From positions 331,529-395,528 of the forward strand of contig JAFGGS010000016.1 in assembly GCA_016930415.1 (NCBI GenBank): a stretch of 64,000 nucleotides of DNA, read 5' to 3'. Made by a program: the position numbers and the translations under genes. The notes below the pieces were generated by a model. It did no database searches, had not been told where the DNA came from, and saw only the letters and a list, made by a program, of their open reading frames with translations. How positions within the stretch are numbered: position 1 is the first letter of the stretch; every line of letters begins with the position of its first letter. Shown piece by piece: positions 52,936 through 60,431 of this stretch. Source of the DNA: Candidatus Woesearchaeota archaeon (GTDB lineage: Archaea; Nanobdellota; Nanobdellia; Woesearchaeales; SM23-78).

Positions 52936-53682
52936 TCAGGTTCCAAGCTCCAAGTAAAAGTAATAAGTATGACCTGCAGAGTCCGTGCGATTCTCAGCCA
53001 CGATAGCCTGGAAATCATACGTCGTAGTATTAGTGAAACCAGACCGATCATTGTTCAAAATGGAAGCATAAACCAAGGAACCGCTGACGTTCAGCAAGAC
53101 CTCCTGCCAAGTCGCAGAAGCCCCTTGAGTCTGGACAGTGTCATTCACCCACAAAGCAGTCGAAGGACAACCAGACAAGGGAGTGGTACCCACGTTAAAG
53201 GGAGTGTGCGTCGTGGAATTGAAAGTCTTATTAATACTATCATCATTCGAAGCAGCCATGCCAAGGATCACGTGATCAGCATCCATAGTGGCTTGGTTAG
53301 CGCAAGTGACAGAGCCAAACGTCAAAGATCCATCCCTAGAAACGTAAAGCTCTCCAGCGACAGAGGACAGCGGCCACTCATAAATGCTCTCATTCACAGC
53401 ATTCTGCAAGACATAGGAACCAGATACGTTCCCAACATAAGCCTTCCAGCCCCCGTTCTGCTGCTCAAGGTTGAAATTGGCAGTGATAATCCTTCCGCCA
53501 GAATCATTACGACCATAAGGAGACTTAGTAGGACCAGCATCTACCGATGGAGTGCCCTGCACGGAAGCCCCCTGGGGAACCGCATTCACAAAATAAAAAG
53601 AGGCCGCGAAGATAAGGACCAAGGCCAACAAGGCCGAAAAGCCCTTAATTCCCATTCCACCCATCCATGATTTGAAGTCCAT
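52936..53682 (-). CDS. Secreted beta-rich protein, family member C
   Basis: 248 residues from ATG 53682: signal peptide (ALLALVLIFAASFYFVNA), then GWKAYVGNVSGSYVLQNA, GELYVSRDGS, CANQ, DDSINKTFNSTTHTPF and YDFQAIVAENRTDSAGHTYYFYLELG. It is closest to members A and D. AGGTGA lies 11 nt before ATG 53682, and the upstream GTG (53697) overlaps that SD. A 17-codon reading frame on the minus strand ends inside the SD. No clear TATA box was found; the 184-bp gap to the next gene is A/G-rich on the coding strand with repeated GAAGAGATGG. Confidence 0.8.
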   Translation of the reverse strand: MDFKSWMGGMGIKGFSALLALVLIFAASFYFVNAVPQGASVQGTPSVDAGPTKSPYGRNDSGGRIITANFNLEQQNGGWKAYVGNVSGSYVLQNAVNESIYEWPLSSVAGELYVSRDGSLTFGSVTCANQATMDADHVILGMAASNDDSINKTFNSTTHTPFNVGTTPLSGCPSTALWVNDTVQTQGASATWQEVLLNVSGSLVYASILNNDRSGFTNTTTYDFQAIVAENRTDSAGHTYYFYLELGT

Positions 53683-53881
53683 CTTGAAGTCACTCACCTA
53701 TAATCTCTTCCATCTCCTATCGTCTCTTCCATCTCTTCCTTAATCATCTCTTCTTGATCGTCACCCTATTCTCTTCTCAGTCTCTTCTCTTTTTCTCTCC
53801 AGCTCATTAAGCCGAACAGCCAAATAACAATGAACAATGGAATGAAAAAGTATGAAATAATTTAGAGAGCTAAGCGCTCAT

Positions 53882-54598
53882 CTAGCCAAGCTCTATGAAA
53901 AAGTACAATGTACCAGTTCCAGGCACTCCCGTCAAGAGCTGGAAGTCGACCTGCGCGCCGTTAAAGGCAGTTGCTGAAGAGTTCAGCAAGGTCCCGAATA
54001 CCGGCACGTTGTTGCCGTCAGCCAAGAGCACCTGCGAAAAGTAAGCCGCATTCAAGGCCGAGTTGACATACGCATTCGTGCTGTTGCACGTGTCAGCAGT
54101 TATAGTTGTCCCAGCAACTGAAAAACCGCCGTGCGTAGGCGATCCGTATGTATTATATACGCTGTCAGCGTCCGTGGCAGTCATTCCAAGGAACGTATCC
54201 AGACCAGTCATGTTGTCTGCGTTCGCGCATGCAATCGATGACCAAGTCACTGTGCTCGTGTTGGAAGCATAGACCTCTCCGACAGGAGTCCCAAGCCCAG
54301 TCCAATCGTAGAACACTGCACCAGAGGAATCCTCCAAGGTTATGTTGCCGGATATGTTTCCGTAGAAACCAGCCCAGTGTGTCGTCACCTGGGTTCCGGC
54401 TAAATCGATGTGTGTCACGTTTCCAGCCTGGGCACCGAGAGACGACCCAGTCCCAGCATAGGATTGGTTCATCCTGCTGCTAGCACCCTGGATGATTGCA
54501 GAAGGCGCCTGGACACCAAACACAAACCACACCCCTGACAATAACAATCCCAGGACCAATGTCAGGGAAAACATTGCTTTCATATACTTCTTTTCCAT
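53882..54598 (-). CDS. Secreted beta-rich protein, family member E
   Basis: 238 residues. The start is ATG 54598 because GGAGGT lies 9 nt upstream and the product then begins with a clean signal peptide (MFSLTLVLGLLLSGVWFVFG). Longer starts would run through the regulator gene. Family features: HWAGFYGNISGNITLED, GEVYASNTSTVTW, CANAD, ADSVYNTYGSPTHGGF and a short end LYFFIELG. It is shorter than the others in the second half. It lies 25 bp behind the ArsR-like regulator and is probably co-transcribed with it. Confidence 0.82.
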   Translation of the reverse strand: MEKKYMKAMFSLTLVLGLLLSGVWFVFGVQAPSAIIQGASSRMNQSYAGTGSSLGAQAGNVTHIDLAGTQVTTHWAGFYGNISGNITLEDSSGAVFYDWTGLGTPVGEVYASNTSTVTWSSIACANADNMTGLDTFLGMTATDADSVYNTYGSPTHGGFSVAGTTITADTCNSTNAYVNSALNAAYFSQVLLADGNNVPVFGTLLNSSATAFNGAQVDFQLLTGVPGTGTLYFFIELG

Positions 54599-54623
54599 TT
54601 TCTCAAACCTCCTCAAACCTTTT

Positions 54624-55286
54624 TCAATCGTTCTCCTTTGCTTTGCTTCTTTGTGAACCCAACGCGCCAAAAGAGAGCACGTTGGAAGGATCATATAATG
54701 CGTAGTAGCGGGAACCATCTGAGACTGACTTGGCAAAAACATTCGTAGGCTGGACAAGGAAGTTGATGTTCCTGACCTGTCCCGAAGAGTTCCTCACAGA
54801 TATCCTCTTCAAGTCCTTCTTCAGGTTCGAATCATCTGAGAGCACCACTAGCGAGATCGCATCAGAGTCCAGGCTATCCTTATCCAGGAGAATCGCACCC
54901 ACTCGCCTCAGATTCTCTTCCAGATGCCAGAAGGCCTTCTCTAGGAAATAATGCACATTGGCATCATCCAGGAACCATATCTTCAGGATGACCTTGTTAT
55001 AGTCGCTGAGTTTCAGGAATTTCTTCTCCACGAAGTCAGCTCCGCTGGCGATTAAGAAAGAATGATTTCCAACAAGGGAGTAAAGCAGCCTTGGCTGACC
55101 CTTATCCCTGTTGGAAATCCTCTTGCTTTGAACAAGTCCGGCCATTTCCAGAAGTCGAAGTTGCTGGCTAATATTGGCAACCGAGGTGTTGGAAAGCTTC
55201 GCCAACTGCAATGGGGACTTGGCTCCTGTTGAGAGTATTTTCAGGATGTCCCATTTCGAGGCCGTAAAAAGGGTTTCTTGTTCCAT
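54624..55286 (-). CDS. ArsR-like winged-helix regulator
   Basis: 220 residues. Residues 5-75 form an ArsR-type helix-turn-helix (WDILKILSTGAKSPLQLAKL, then NISQQLRLLEMAGLV and a wing YSLV). The rest is an alpha/beta domain with ISLVVLSDDS and NINFLVQPTNVFAK, reminiscent of the C-terminal half of the regulator at 21323. No metal-binding Cys cluster is seen. It shares a transcript with secreted protein E and has a strong promoter at 55420 with a GTATAC element behind it. It is the best candidate for the regulator of the family through that site. Confidence 0.85.
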   Translation of the reverse strand: MEQETLFTASKWDILKILSTGAKSPLQLAKLSNTSVANISQQLRLLEMAGLVQSKRISNRDKGQPRLLYSLVGNHSFLIASGADFVEKKFLKLSDYNKVILKIWFLDDANVHYFLEKAFWHLEENLRRVGAILLDKDSLDSDAISLVVLSDDSNLKKDLKRISVRNSSGQVRNINFLVQPTNVFAKSVSDGSRYYALYDPSNVLSFGALGSQRSKAKEND

Positions 55287-55377
55287 TTTCTTTCTTGCAA
55301 CGGTTTAGCATGCAACTGTCAACCCAAACAAGAGTCTTTTATAGGCTCCCAGTGTTGTTTGAGTTACAACAGTTATC

Positions 55378-55386
55378 TTGGTATAC
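55378..55386 (-). promoter_or_regulatory. GTATAC-core operator at the ArsR-like gene promoter
   Basis: TTGGTATAC with a nearby inverted GTATAACAA (55393-55401) lies about 35 bp downstream of the TATA box. It resembles the elements at 52793 and 63556 and would allow autoregulation. Confidence 0.4.
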
Positions 55387-55419
55387 ATTTCAGTATAACA
55401 AACTCCTATTGAGCCTACT

Positions 55420-55436
55420 CATATATAAATATTTCG
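55420..55436 (-). promoter_or_regulatory. Promoter of the ArsR-like regulator
   Basis: Identical over 17 bases to the promoter of secreted protein B (CGAAA BRE plus TTTATATA). The leader to the start at 55286 would be about 105 nt and includes the GTATAC element. Confidence 0.7.
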
Positions 55437-55537
55437 GTTTTAAGTTAAATACTGTACTTAACAGAATAATGAAATCAAAAGAAAAAGAAAATAAACTAAT
55501 TAACTAAATACTTAACTAGAGGGGATTTACCGACGAC

Positions 55538-55580
55538 AAAAGCAAAAAAAAGCAAAAAGACAAGAAAAAAACAAGAAAAA
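55538..55580 (-). terminator. T-rich terminator after secreted protein D
   Basis: Runs of 5, 7, 5 and 8 T on the minus strand directly behind the stop codon of the 55582 gene. Confidence 0.5.
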
Positions 55581-55581
55581 C

Positions 55582-56331
55582 CTAACCAAGCTCCGCATAG
55601 AAGTAATATGTGGTCGCTACAGCAGTCGGATCATCGGGCACGATAGCCTGGAAGTCATAGCTCGAATTATCAAAACCACTCCTCTTATTCTCCAAGATTG
55701 TCGAATAAACAAGACCACCACCATCTGACATCAAGACCTCTTGGAACGTAGCCGCTTCAGAAGGAGCCTGGCTCGTATCATTCACAAAAGTGGCTATCGC
55801 ATAACAACTGCTGTTAGACACAAGACCAGTCCCGCCTATCACGAAAGACTTGTGGATCTTCCGATAGAACGTGTTATTTATGCTATCATCAGACGACGCA
55901 TTTATGTTCAGCAATCCCTGCTCGTAGGTGATGTTAACATCATTAGCGCAAGCCATGGAGATGAAATCCACAGAAGATGAACGAGACACGTAGACCTCTC
56001 CCTGAACCGAAGTGATCTGCCAATTATATATTGTCTGGTTATTGATGTTATCTAAAGTTATCACTCCAGTCACGTTTCCTACATAAGCCTTCCACTTGCT
56101 GGTCTGAGAAGTGACATTAAGCAGGAGCGTAGTGAAAGAGCCTCCCTGCGCAGTATGTGAATCAGCAGATCTCAAAGTCCCATTATCAGTCGCCAGGACG
56201 CTTATATTCGCTCCTTGAGGCACAGCAGCAACGCTTCCAAAGAACCAAGAGACTGAAAGCAGACCGACAAGAGCCAGCAACAAGCCTAGCTTGAGCAGGT
56301 CCCTATCCGAATGAATAGCAATTTTATTCAT
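55582..56331 (-). CDS. Secreted beta-rich protein, family member D
   Basis: 249 residues: signal peptide (LLLALVGLLSVSWFFGSVAA), then KWKAYVGNVTGVITLDN, GEVYVSRSSS, ACANDV, DDSINNTFYRKIHKSF, a TFQEVLMSDG motif also present in members A and C, and YDFQAIVPDD ending TYYFYAELG. ATG 56331 has AGAGGAC before it and overlaps the end of the HTH gene by 8 bp. The pair is therefore translated together, a second case of a regulator directly in front of a family member. Confidence 0.84.
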   Translation of the reverse strand: MNKIAIHSDRDLLKLGLLLALVGLLSVSWFFGSVAAVPQGANISVLATDNGTLRSADSHTAQGGSFTTLLLNVTSQTSKWKAYVGNVTGVITLDNINNQTIYNWQITSVQGEVYVSRSSSVDFISMACANDVNITYEQGLLNINASSDDSINNTFYRKIHKSFVIGGTGLVSNSSCYAIATFVNDTSQAPSEAATFQEVLMSDGGGLVYSTILENKRSGFDNSSYDFQAIVPDDPTAVATTYYFYAELG

Positions 56332-56845
56332 CTTGTCCTCTAAGCCTCAGCTTCTTTCTTGCCCTTGACCAAGCAGTCCACACAGTACGTTGATCCCTTC
56401 CGATAAGCCGCCCCATCTGAGCATAACTGAACTCCTTCTCCTTAAGGAAGGAGACCAGGCACTCAAGCGCACTCAGGGATTCGTCTTTGAATATAGAAAA
56501 TGGAATGAGGAGGCCGCCAAGATCCTCTTGGGAGAAGCGCTTGTTCCTCACCGCCCTATAGGTTATCCAGACAGTCTGGGGGTCGCGCCCTATGAGCGAG
56601 GCAATCTTAACATTGGAGAGGCCAACCTTCTCTTTCGCGTATTTTATCACTACCTGGAGGGGCGTCATGTTTGAATTGAACAGAGATAGCGGTATTCCTG
56701 CTTCTGCCCCGAACGTGTTTTCTAGGTATGAAACTGAAGGCAGTTCAAAAGGAGAATCTTCATCTTCAAAGCCATTAGAGAGATCTGACTCGTTCAGAGC
56801 ATATTCCAGTCTCGCTACATCAACCCACATCGCGATTTTCTGCAA
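56324..56845 (-). CDS. Protein with two similar helix-turn-helix motifs
   Basis: 173 residues from TTG 56845; ATG 56830 is the alternative, and the TATA box at about 56870-56879 places the start of the message close to 56845-56850. Two repeats end the protein: KIASLIGRDPQTVWITYRA and QMGRLIGRDQRTVWTAWSRA, each preceded by a helix (LQVVIKYAKEKVGLS and LECLVSFLKEKEFS). They look like sigma-region-4 or TrpR-like HTH units fused in tandem. The first 70 residues are acidic. It overlaps the gene of secreted protein D and likely controls it or the divergent gene at 57066. Confidence 0.75.
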   Translation of the reverse strand: MQKIAMWVDVARLEYALNESDLSNGFEDEDSPFELPSVSYLENTFGAEAGIPLSLFNSNMTPLQVVIKYAKEKVGLSNVKIASLIGRDPQTVWITYRAVRNKRFSQEDLGGLLIPFSIFKDESLSALECLVSFLKEKEFSYAQMGRLIGRDQRTVWTAWSRARKKLRLRGQDE

Positions 56846-56858
56846 AATACATATAATA

Positions 56859-56940
56859 ATGTAAGTGGTTATTTATAAACTTTTTCAATAAATGAACTTA
56901 AAAAACCAGTTTTGTAAGTTTAAAATATATTTATGTAAGT
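56859..56940. promoter_or_regulatory. Three TGTAAGT direct repeats between divergent genes
   Basis: ATGTAAGT (56859-56866), TTTGTAAGT (56911-56919) and ATGTAAGT (56933-56940) point the same way; the last two are 21 bp apart, two turns of the helix. They flank the minus-strand TATA box TTTATAAATA. A regulator with two HTH units, such as the gene product at 56324, could bind direct repeats of this kind. Confidence 0.45.
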
Positions 56941-57008
56941 AAAATACGGGGAGAGAATCGACTAAACATGCAACACAAGAAAACCATCAAGCCAACAGAA
57001 AATCAAAA

Positions 57009-57019
57009 GGTTTAAATAC
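57009..57019 (+). promoter_or_regulatory. Promoter of the gene at 57066
   Basis: GGTTTAAATAC is a standard archaeal TATA box. The predicted leader of about 25 nt carries GGGAGGG 4 nt before the ATG. Confidence 0.6.
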
Positions 57020-57065
57020 AAAAAGCAGAGAATCCTGGATAATAGAAAAAATCAAGGGAGGGTAG

Positions 57066-58853
57066 ATGAACAGCAGAAAAATAGTGCCATTTATGTTCTT
57101 GCTAGTAACCATCCTACTCACAACAGCAAATCTGGCCCTGGGAAAAGAAGTAATCTCAAACTCAGCCGACTGGAGAGATGTATACTCAGTAATCCTATAT
57201 GGAAACCTAGGAGGGGGAACACCCAGATTCCTGACAGGAACCCCCCACGGCCCAATACTGCTATACGAACTGCCCAAGAACGCGGATGGAATAGAGATAT
57301 ACACCTCAGCCGAAAAACCCTATTATATAGGGTATGAGGCGCTGATGAGAAGCAAAGGATTCGAGAATATAGAGGAAGTAATACTCGACTCTGCAAACCT
57401 AGAGCTGGCAAGAAGGCTCCCAAACATCAACAATTTCATCATAATAGACGACGTATACGGATACAACGCACTGGCAGCAGCACCCTACGCGGCAAAAGCA
57501 AACTACTACGTCCTCTTCGCAAACAGGAGAAACATAGACGATATACAGACATTCTTAAGCACCAAGAACGTGGGAAAGATCATCATCTACGGACAGACAG
57601 ACAGGGAAGTGAGAAACGGCTTGGCCCAATACAACCCGGAGATCCTAAACAGCGAGACGGGAAGCCGATTCGAAAACAACATGATGATCGTCGATAAATA
57701 TGCAGAGATAGGCAACATAAAACAGGCCATCCTGACGAACGGAGAGTTCATCGAGACAAGCATGATGACTGGGAACGAGCCAGTGCTATTCATAGGGAAG
57801 AACAACGTCCCGCCAGAGATAAAGTCCTACATACAAAAGAAAGGAGTCGAGATAGGAGTCCTCATAGGGAACGAGCTCATAGGCACCGCCACAGACATAA
57901 GAAGAGATGTAGGAATAAGCGTGTTCGTGAAGTTCGCCAGAGGATCCAGGATCCCAGGGGGAACAATCAACCCAGTGGAGGACCTCGATCGGTTCCCGAT
58001 GCCAAGATACCAGCTCAGCCTCAGCATAGTCTCAATATCATATAACAGAGCCACAGGACAACTAGAAGTGACCTACCGAAACAACGTTGACCTGGCAAGC
58101 TATTTCAGGACAACCATAACAGTCAAGGACAGCAACGGAGAAACGCTGGTAGTGGACGGAGATGAAGATGTGATCTTCATAGATGGGGGAGAGACCAAGA
58201 CAGTGGTGTATAGCAAGATAGGGAGCGTCGAAGCCCAAAAGCTGACATCAGACCTTTCAGCAGAGATATACACCATCTACGGAGAGTCAAAGACATCCCT
58301 TGAGAACGTCATAAGAGGCACATTCCCGATCGAGATGATAGACATAGCAGACGATGCAGAGATCGAGATAAGAGATCTTGCATACGACAAGAACAGGGGA
58401 CGATTCATAATCACTATAGAGAACACAGGAGAAGCAGACGCATACGTCAACGTCGAGCTCGTAGAGCTATGGGTGAACGAGGAATACGTGACTGTCAGCT
58501 CTGACTCGACAACCAAGATACAGGTCGGAAAATCAGCAGAGATACCAGTCAGCATCAGGCTGGAGCAAGAGGACCTGGAGTCAAGCAGGAACGCAGAGAT
58601 AACAGTCAGGGCGATCTATGGGGAGCGAATGCACGCCCTCATAAAAGTAAAGACCAAGAAATTCAATCTCAGGATATTGACTCTGGCAATTCAGGAATAT
58701 GCGATGATAGGCGGAGCAATAGCCCTCCTGGTGCTGCTGCTATTGTTGTTCTTTAAGAGAAAGAAGAAGAGAAGATGCCCTAGGTGCAGGGAATCTAATG
58801 ATAAAGACGCGCATACCTGCAGGAAGTGCGGCCATAACCTAAGGCATCACTAG
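57066..58853 (+). CDS. Surface protein with cell-wall-binding-like repeats, a span and a cytoplasmic zinc ribbon
   Basis: 595 residues. Signal peptide at 1-27. Residues about 60-270 alternate strand and helix with repeats such as YYVLFANRRNIDDI and EPVLFIGKNNVPPEI, which resemble cell-wall-binding repeat 2 domains. Two beta domains follow (about 320-420 and 430-540, one like CARDB: ENTGEADAYVNVELVEL). The span is at about 546-563, then a basic stop-transfer KRKKKRR and a zinc ribbon CPRC...CRKC as the cytoplasmic end. A zinc ribbon behind a surface protein is odd and may bind a cytoplasmic partner. It is transcribed divergently from the two-HTH gene. Confidence 0.82.
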   Translation: MNSRKIVPFMFLLVTILLTTANLALGKEVISNSADWRDVYSVILYGNLGGGTPRFLTGTPHGPILLYELPKNADGIEIYTSAEKPYYIGYEALMRSKGFENIEEVILDSANLELARRLPNINNFIIIDDVYGYNALAAAPYAAKANYYVLFANRRNIDDIQTFLSTKNVGKIIIYGQTDREVRNGLAQYNPEILNSETGSRFENNMMIVDKYAEIGNIKQAILTNGEFIETSMMTGNEPVLFIGKNNVPPEIKSYIQKKGVEIGVLIGNELIGTATDIRRDVGISVFVKFARGSRIPGGTINPVEDLDRFPMPRYQLSLSIVSISYNRATGQLEVTYRNNVDLASYFRTTITVKDSNGETLVVDGDEDVIFIDGGETKTVVYSKIGSVEAQKLTSDLSAEIYTIYGESKTSLENVIRGTFPIEMIDIADDAEIEIRDLAYDKNRGRFIITIENTGEADAYVNVELVELWVNEEYVTVSSDSTTKIQVGKSAEIPVSIRLEQEDLESSRNAEITVRAIYGERMHALIKVKTKKFNLRILTLAIQEYAMIGGAIALLVLLLLLFFKRKKKRRCPRCRESNDKDAHTCRKCGHNLRHH

Positions 58854-58938
58854 GCGGAGAGAGTTAAGAGCAGTTCTTAAAATGAGTACTACATCTTAGG
58901 CAATAGAGAAGAATCTCAAAACAGATAAAAAAAAAAGG

Positions 58939-59012
58939 AAGCTCCCGCGCGGTTTTGAGGAAAAGGGGAGGGTGGGTGGTTTTAGAAAATAAAACCACGG
59001 GGAGCTTTTCCT
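58939..59012. terminator. Structured region between convergent genes with two competing pairings
   Basis: A perfect 9-bp hairpin, GTGGTTTTA (58976-58984) with TAAAACCAC (58990-58998) and loop GAAAA, is nested in longer pairings. AAGCTCCC (58939-58946) pairs with GGGAGCTT (59000-59007), and AGGAAAAG (58958-58965) pairs with CTTTTCCT (59005-59012). The last two share bases 59005-59007. It lies between the stops of 58853 (+) and 59014 (-) and may act as a two-way terminator or 3' structure. Confidence 0.5.
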
Positions 59013-59013
59013 C

Positions 59014-59439
59014 TTAAACATCAGTTTTCTTGAATAGCACCGGCTTTGGTGGCTTTCTCAGTTCCTGGAGCCACATAAGCCCTATGCGCATCATATTCTT
59101 ATTGAACTTCTCGCTTAATTTGTATGTCTTCTTGTAAAGATCGTAATCTATTAGTCCCATCGTCTTCATAGGAGTTAGTATCCTATCGTAAAACTGCCTC
59201 TTATTATATGATATCTTAGTTTTCTTCTTTATGCCGAGCCGTTCATCAGTAATAACATCCACTTCCATTCCGTCGTGTAGTTGTGTAGCAAAAAGAGACA
59301 TCTCTGTCTTTCCGATCTCTCCCTGCTTGTGTTTCATCTCTTCTATGAGCATCTTGCCAACGATTACCTGTTGCTTTGTAGCGAAGATAATCTCGTATAT
59401 ATTCTCAGGAAGGTTATACTGGTCAAAAAGTATTACCAT
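59014..59439 (-). CDS. Winged-helix DNA-binding protein, probably autoregulated
   Basis: 141 residues. The middle part fits a winged helix: KRQFYDRILTPMKTMGLIDYD as recognition region and YKKTYKLSEKFNK as wing. The N-terminal half (residues 20-70) is helical, with MLIEEMKHKQGEIGKTEMSLF. No ligand domain is recognised. TTTCGTATA boxes lie upstream of the TATA box, and one overlaps the start codon, so it likely binds its own promoter. The next gene upstream on the other strand encodes an AbrB-like protein, which the same boxes could also control. Confidence 0.72.
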   Translation of the reverse strand: MVILFDQYNLPENIYEIIFATKQQVIVGKMLIEEMKHKQGEIGKTEMSLFATQLHDGMEVDVITDERLGIKKKTKISYNKRQFYDRILTPMKTMGLIDYDLYKKTYKLSEKFNKNMMRIGLMWLQELRKPPKPVLFKKTDV

Positions 59440-59498
59440 ACGAAACCTAATAACATAACTAGTATATAAATATTTCGTTTCGTATACGTTTTCGTATA
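59438..59498. promoter_or_regulatory. Promoter and TTTCGTATA operator boxes of the 59439 gene
   Basis: The minus-strand promoter at 59462-59477 is CGAAATATTTATATAC. TTTCGTATA occurs on the plus strand at 59478-59486 and 59490-59498, spaced 12 bp apart on the BRE side. TTTCGTAT on the minus strand (59445-59438) covers the start codon. The sites face each other across the promoter. Confidence 0.55.
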
Positions 59499-59540
59499 TT
59501 AAGTAAGGCTCCTCGTAAGATAAATAAGTAAAAAAATAAG

Positions 59541-59552
59541 TAAATTTAAATA
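59541..59552 (+). promoter_or_regulatory. Promoter of the mini AbrB gene
   Basis: TAAATTTAAATA is centred about 31 bp before ATG 59578, so the message is leaderless or has a leader of a few bases. It is 43 bp from the last TTTCGTATA box. Confidence 0.5.
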
Positions 59553-59577
59553 GAGTGAACTTAAAAAAAAGATATCA

Positions 59578-59745
59578 ATGGAATTCAAAAGAAAACTCTA
59601 CACCAGAGGAAGCAGCTTCGAAACCACAATTCCGGCCCCAATCCTATTCTCAATAGACAAGAAGAAGAAGCACACAGTAATATTCAGCTTTGAACCTGAA
59701 ACTAACAAGTGGTTCATAAAGATAGAAGAGGAGAGCACAGAATGA
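59578..59745 (+). CDS. Mini SpoVT/AbrB-like protein
   Basis: 55 residues: MEFKRKLYTRGSSFETTIPA, then a strand-rich half with KKKHTVIFSFEPETNKWFIK. The pattern K-R-K-x-Y-x-RGSS-x-E-T-T-I-P followed by I-F-x-F is that of the AbrB swapped-hairpin fold, a dimeric DNA-binding or antitoxin-like unit. There is no toxin gene beside it. The stop overlaps the start of the next gene (ATGA), so the two are coupled. Such single-domain AbrB proteins are common in small-genome archaea. Confidence 0.75.
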   Translation: MEFKRKLYTRGSSFETTIPAPILFSIDKKKKHTVIFSFEPETNKWFIKIEEESTE

Positions 59746-60431
59746 GAACGCCAGGAAAAGACAATTACGACCATAAACTGGGAGAGATCGTGATCATCCT
59801 AGGCATATTCTCGCTGCTGATAATGACAATCATAAATCTTGATCAGACCAGCTCATCAATAAAAGACATAACCGGAAACGCAGTCAGCAGGGTAAACATC
59901 ACTCCAGCGCCACCAGTCTTCTGCAACCTGACACTGGAACCAGGCTGGAACTTGGTATCATTCATGTGCATAATATACGAAGTTGATCGCATAAACGTCA
60001 TTGAGAACATCACTCAACTCAGATCGATCTTTGAATATCAAGAGGGCTCAAGCGATCCCTGGAAAAGCTACAATCCAAGCCTACCATCATGGGTAGTCCA
60101 CGATCTGGAGAAGATGAAGAGAGTTGAAGGCTACTGGATTGATGCCGAATCCTCTGAACAAGTAGTGATACAAGGAGGCCTCAGAGTGCCTACAAATGTA
60201 CCCTTAGAGCAAGGATGGAACCTAGTCGGTTACCCAACGAACAAGACCAAGACAGTCAACGAGTCCTTCGCCTCGATAGCAGGTAATTTCACAGAAGTAA
60301 GAGCCTTCAACAGGACCACGAAAGGATACTACAACTACATCCCCCCAGCCACAGGGCCTCTGAACCAGACAGTCCCTGGAGAAGGATATTGGATTAATGT
60401 CACTCAGAACGAGGTGTGGATCGTTGATTAA
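59742..60431 (+). CDS. Membrane-anchored protein with two GWNLV repeats
   Basis: 229 residues from ATG 59742, which overlaps the stop of the AbrB gene. A signal anchor (IVIILGIFSLLIMTIINL, about 16-33) leaves the C-terminal part outside. Two repeats each start with LEPGWNLVSF or LEQGWNLVGY and end with VEGYWID or GEGYWIN; they are about 80 and 70 residues long. This repeat is seen in many surface proteins and forms a beta sandwich. Sequons are present. Role unknown. It is coupled to the Cys-rich membrane gene downstream, which begins inside its last codons. Confidence 0.78.
   Translation: MRTPGKDNYDHKLGEIVIILGIFSLLIMTIINLDQTSSSIKDITGNAVSRVNITPAPPVFCNLTLEPGWNLVSFMCIIYEVDRINVIENITQLRSIFEYQEGSSDPWKSYNPSLPSWVVHDLEKMKRVEGYWIDAESSEQVVIQGGLRVPTNVPLEQGWNLVGYPTNKTKTVNESFASIAGNFTEVRAFNRTTKGYYNYIPPATGPLNQTVPGEGYWINVTQNEVWIVD

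Larger units (their letters stand above)
55287..55581. other. 295-bp region between a regulator and secreted protein D
   Basis: No gene seen. It contains the 55420-55436 promoter for the regulator, TTGGTATAC at 55378-55386 near the predicted start site, and GTTACAAC/GTTGT half-sites just downstream. At the other end, 55538-55580 is A-rich on the plus strand and forms the T-rich terminator of the gene at 55582. Confidence 0.6.

Noticed and set aside
51016..56331. The five secreted proteins as archaellins or pilins
   Set aside because: Their signal peptides are of the ordinary Sec type, and no hydrophobic N-terminal helix follows a class III cleavage site.
59578..59745. AbrB-like gene as the antitoxin of a toxin-antitoxin pair
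   Set aside because: The coupled downstream gene encodes an anchored GWNLV-repeat surface protein with no toxin fold, and no other toxin-like gene is adjacent.
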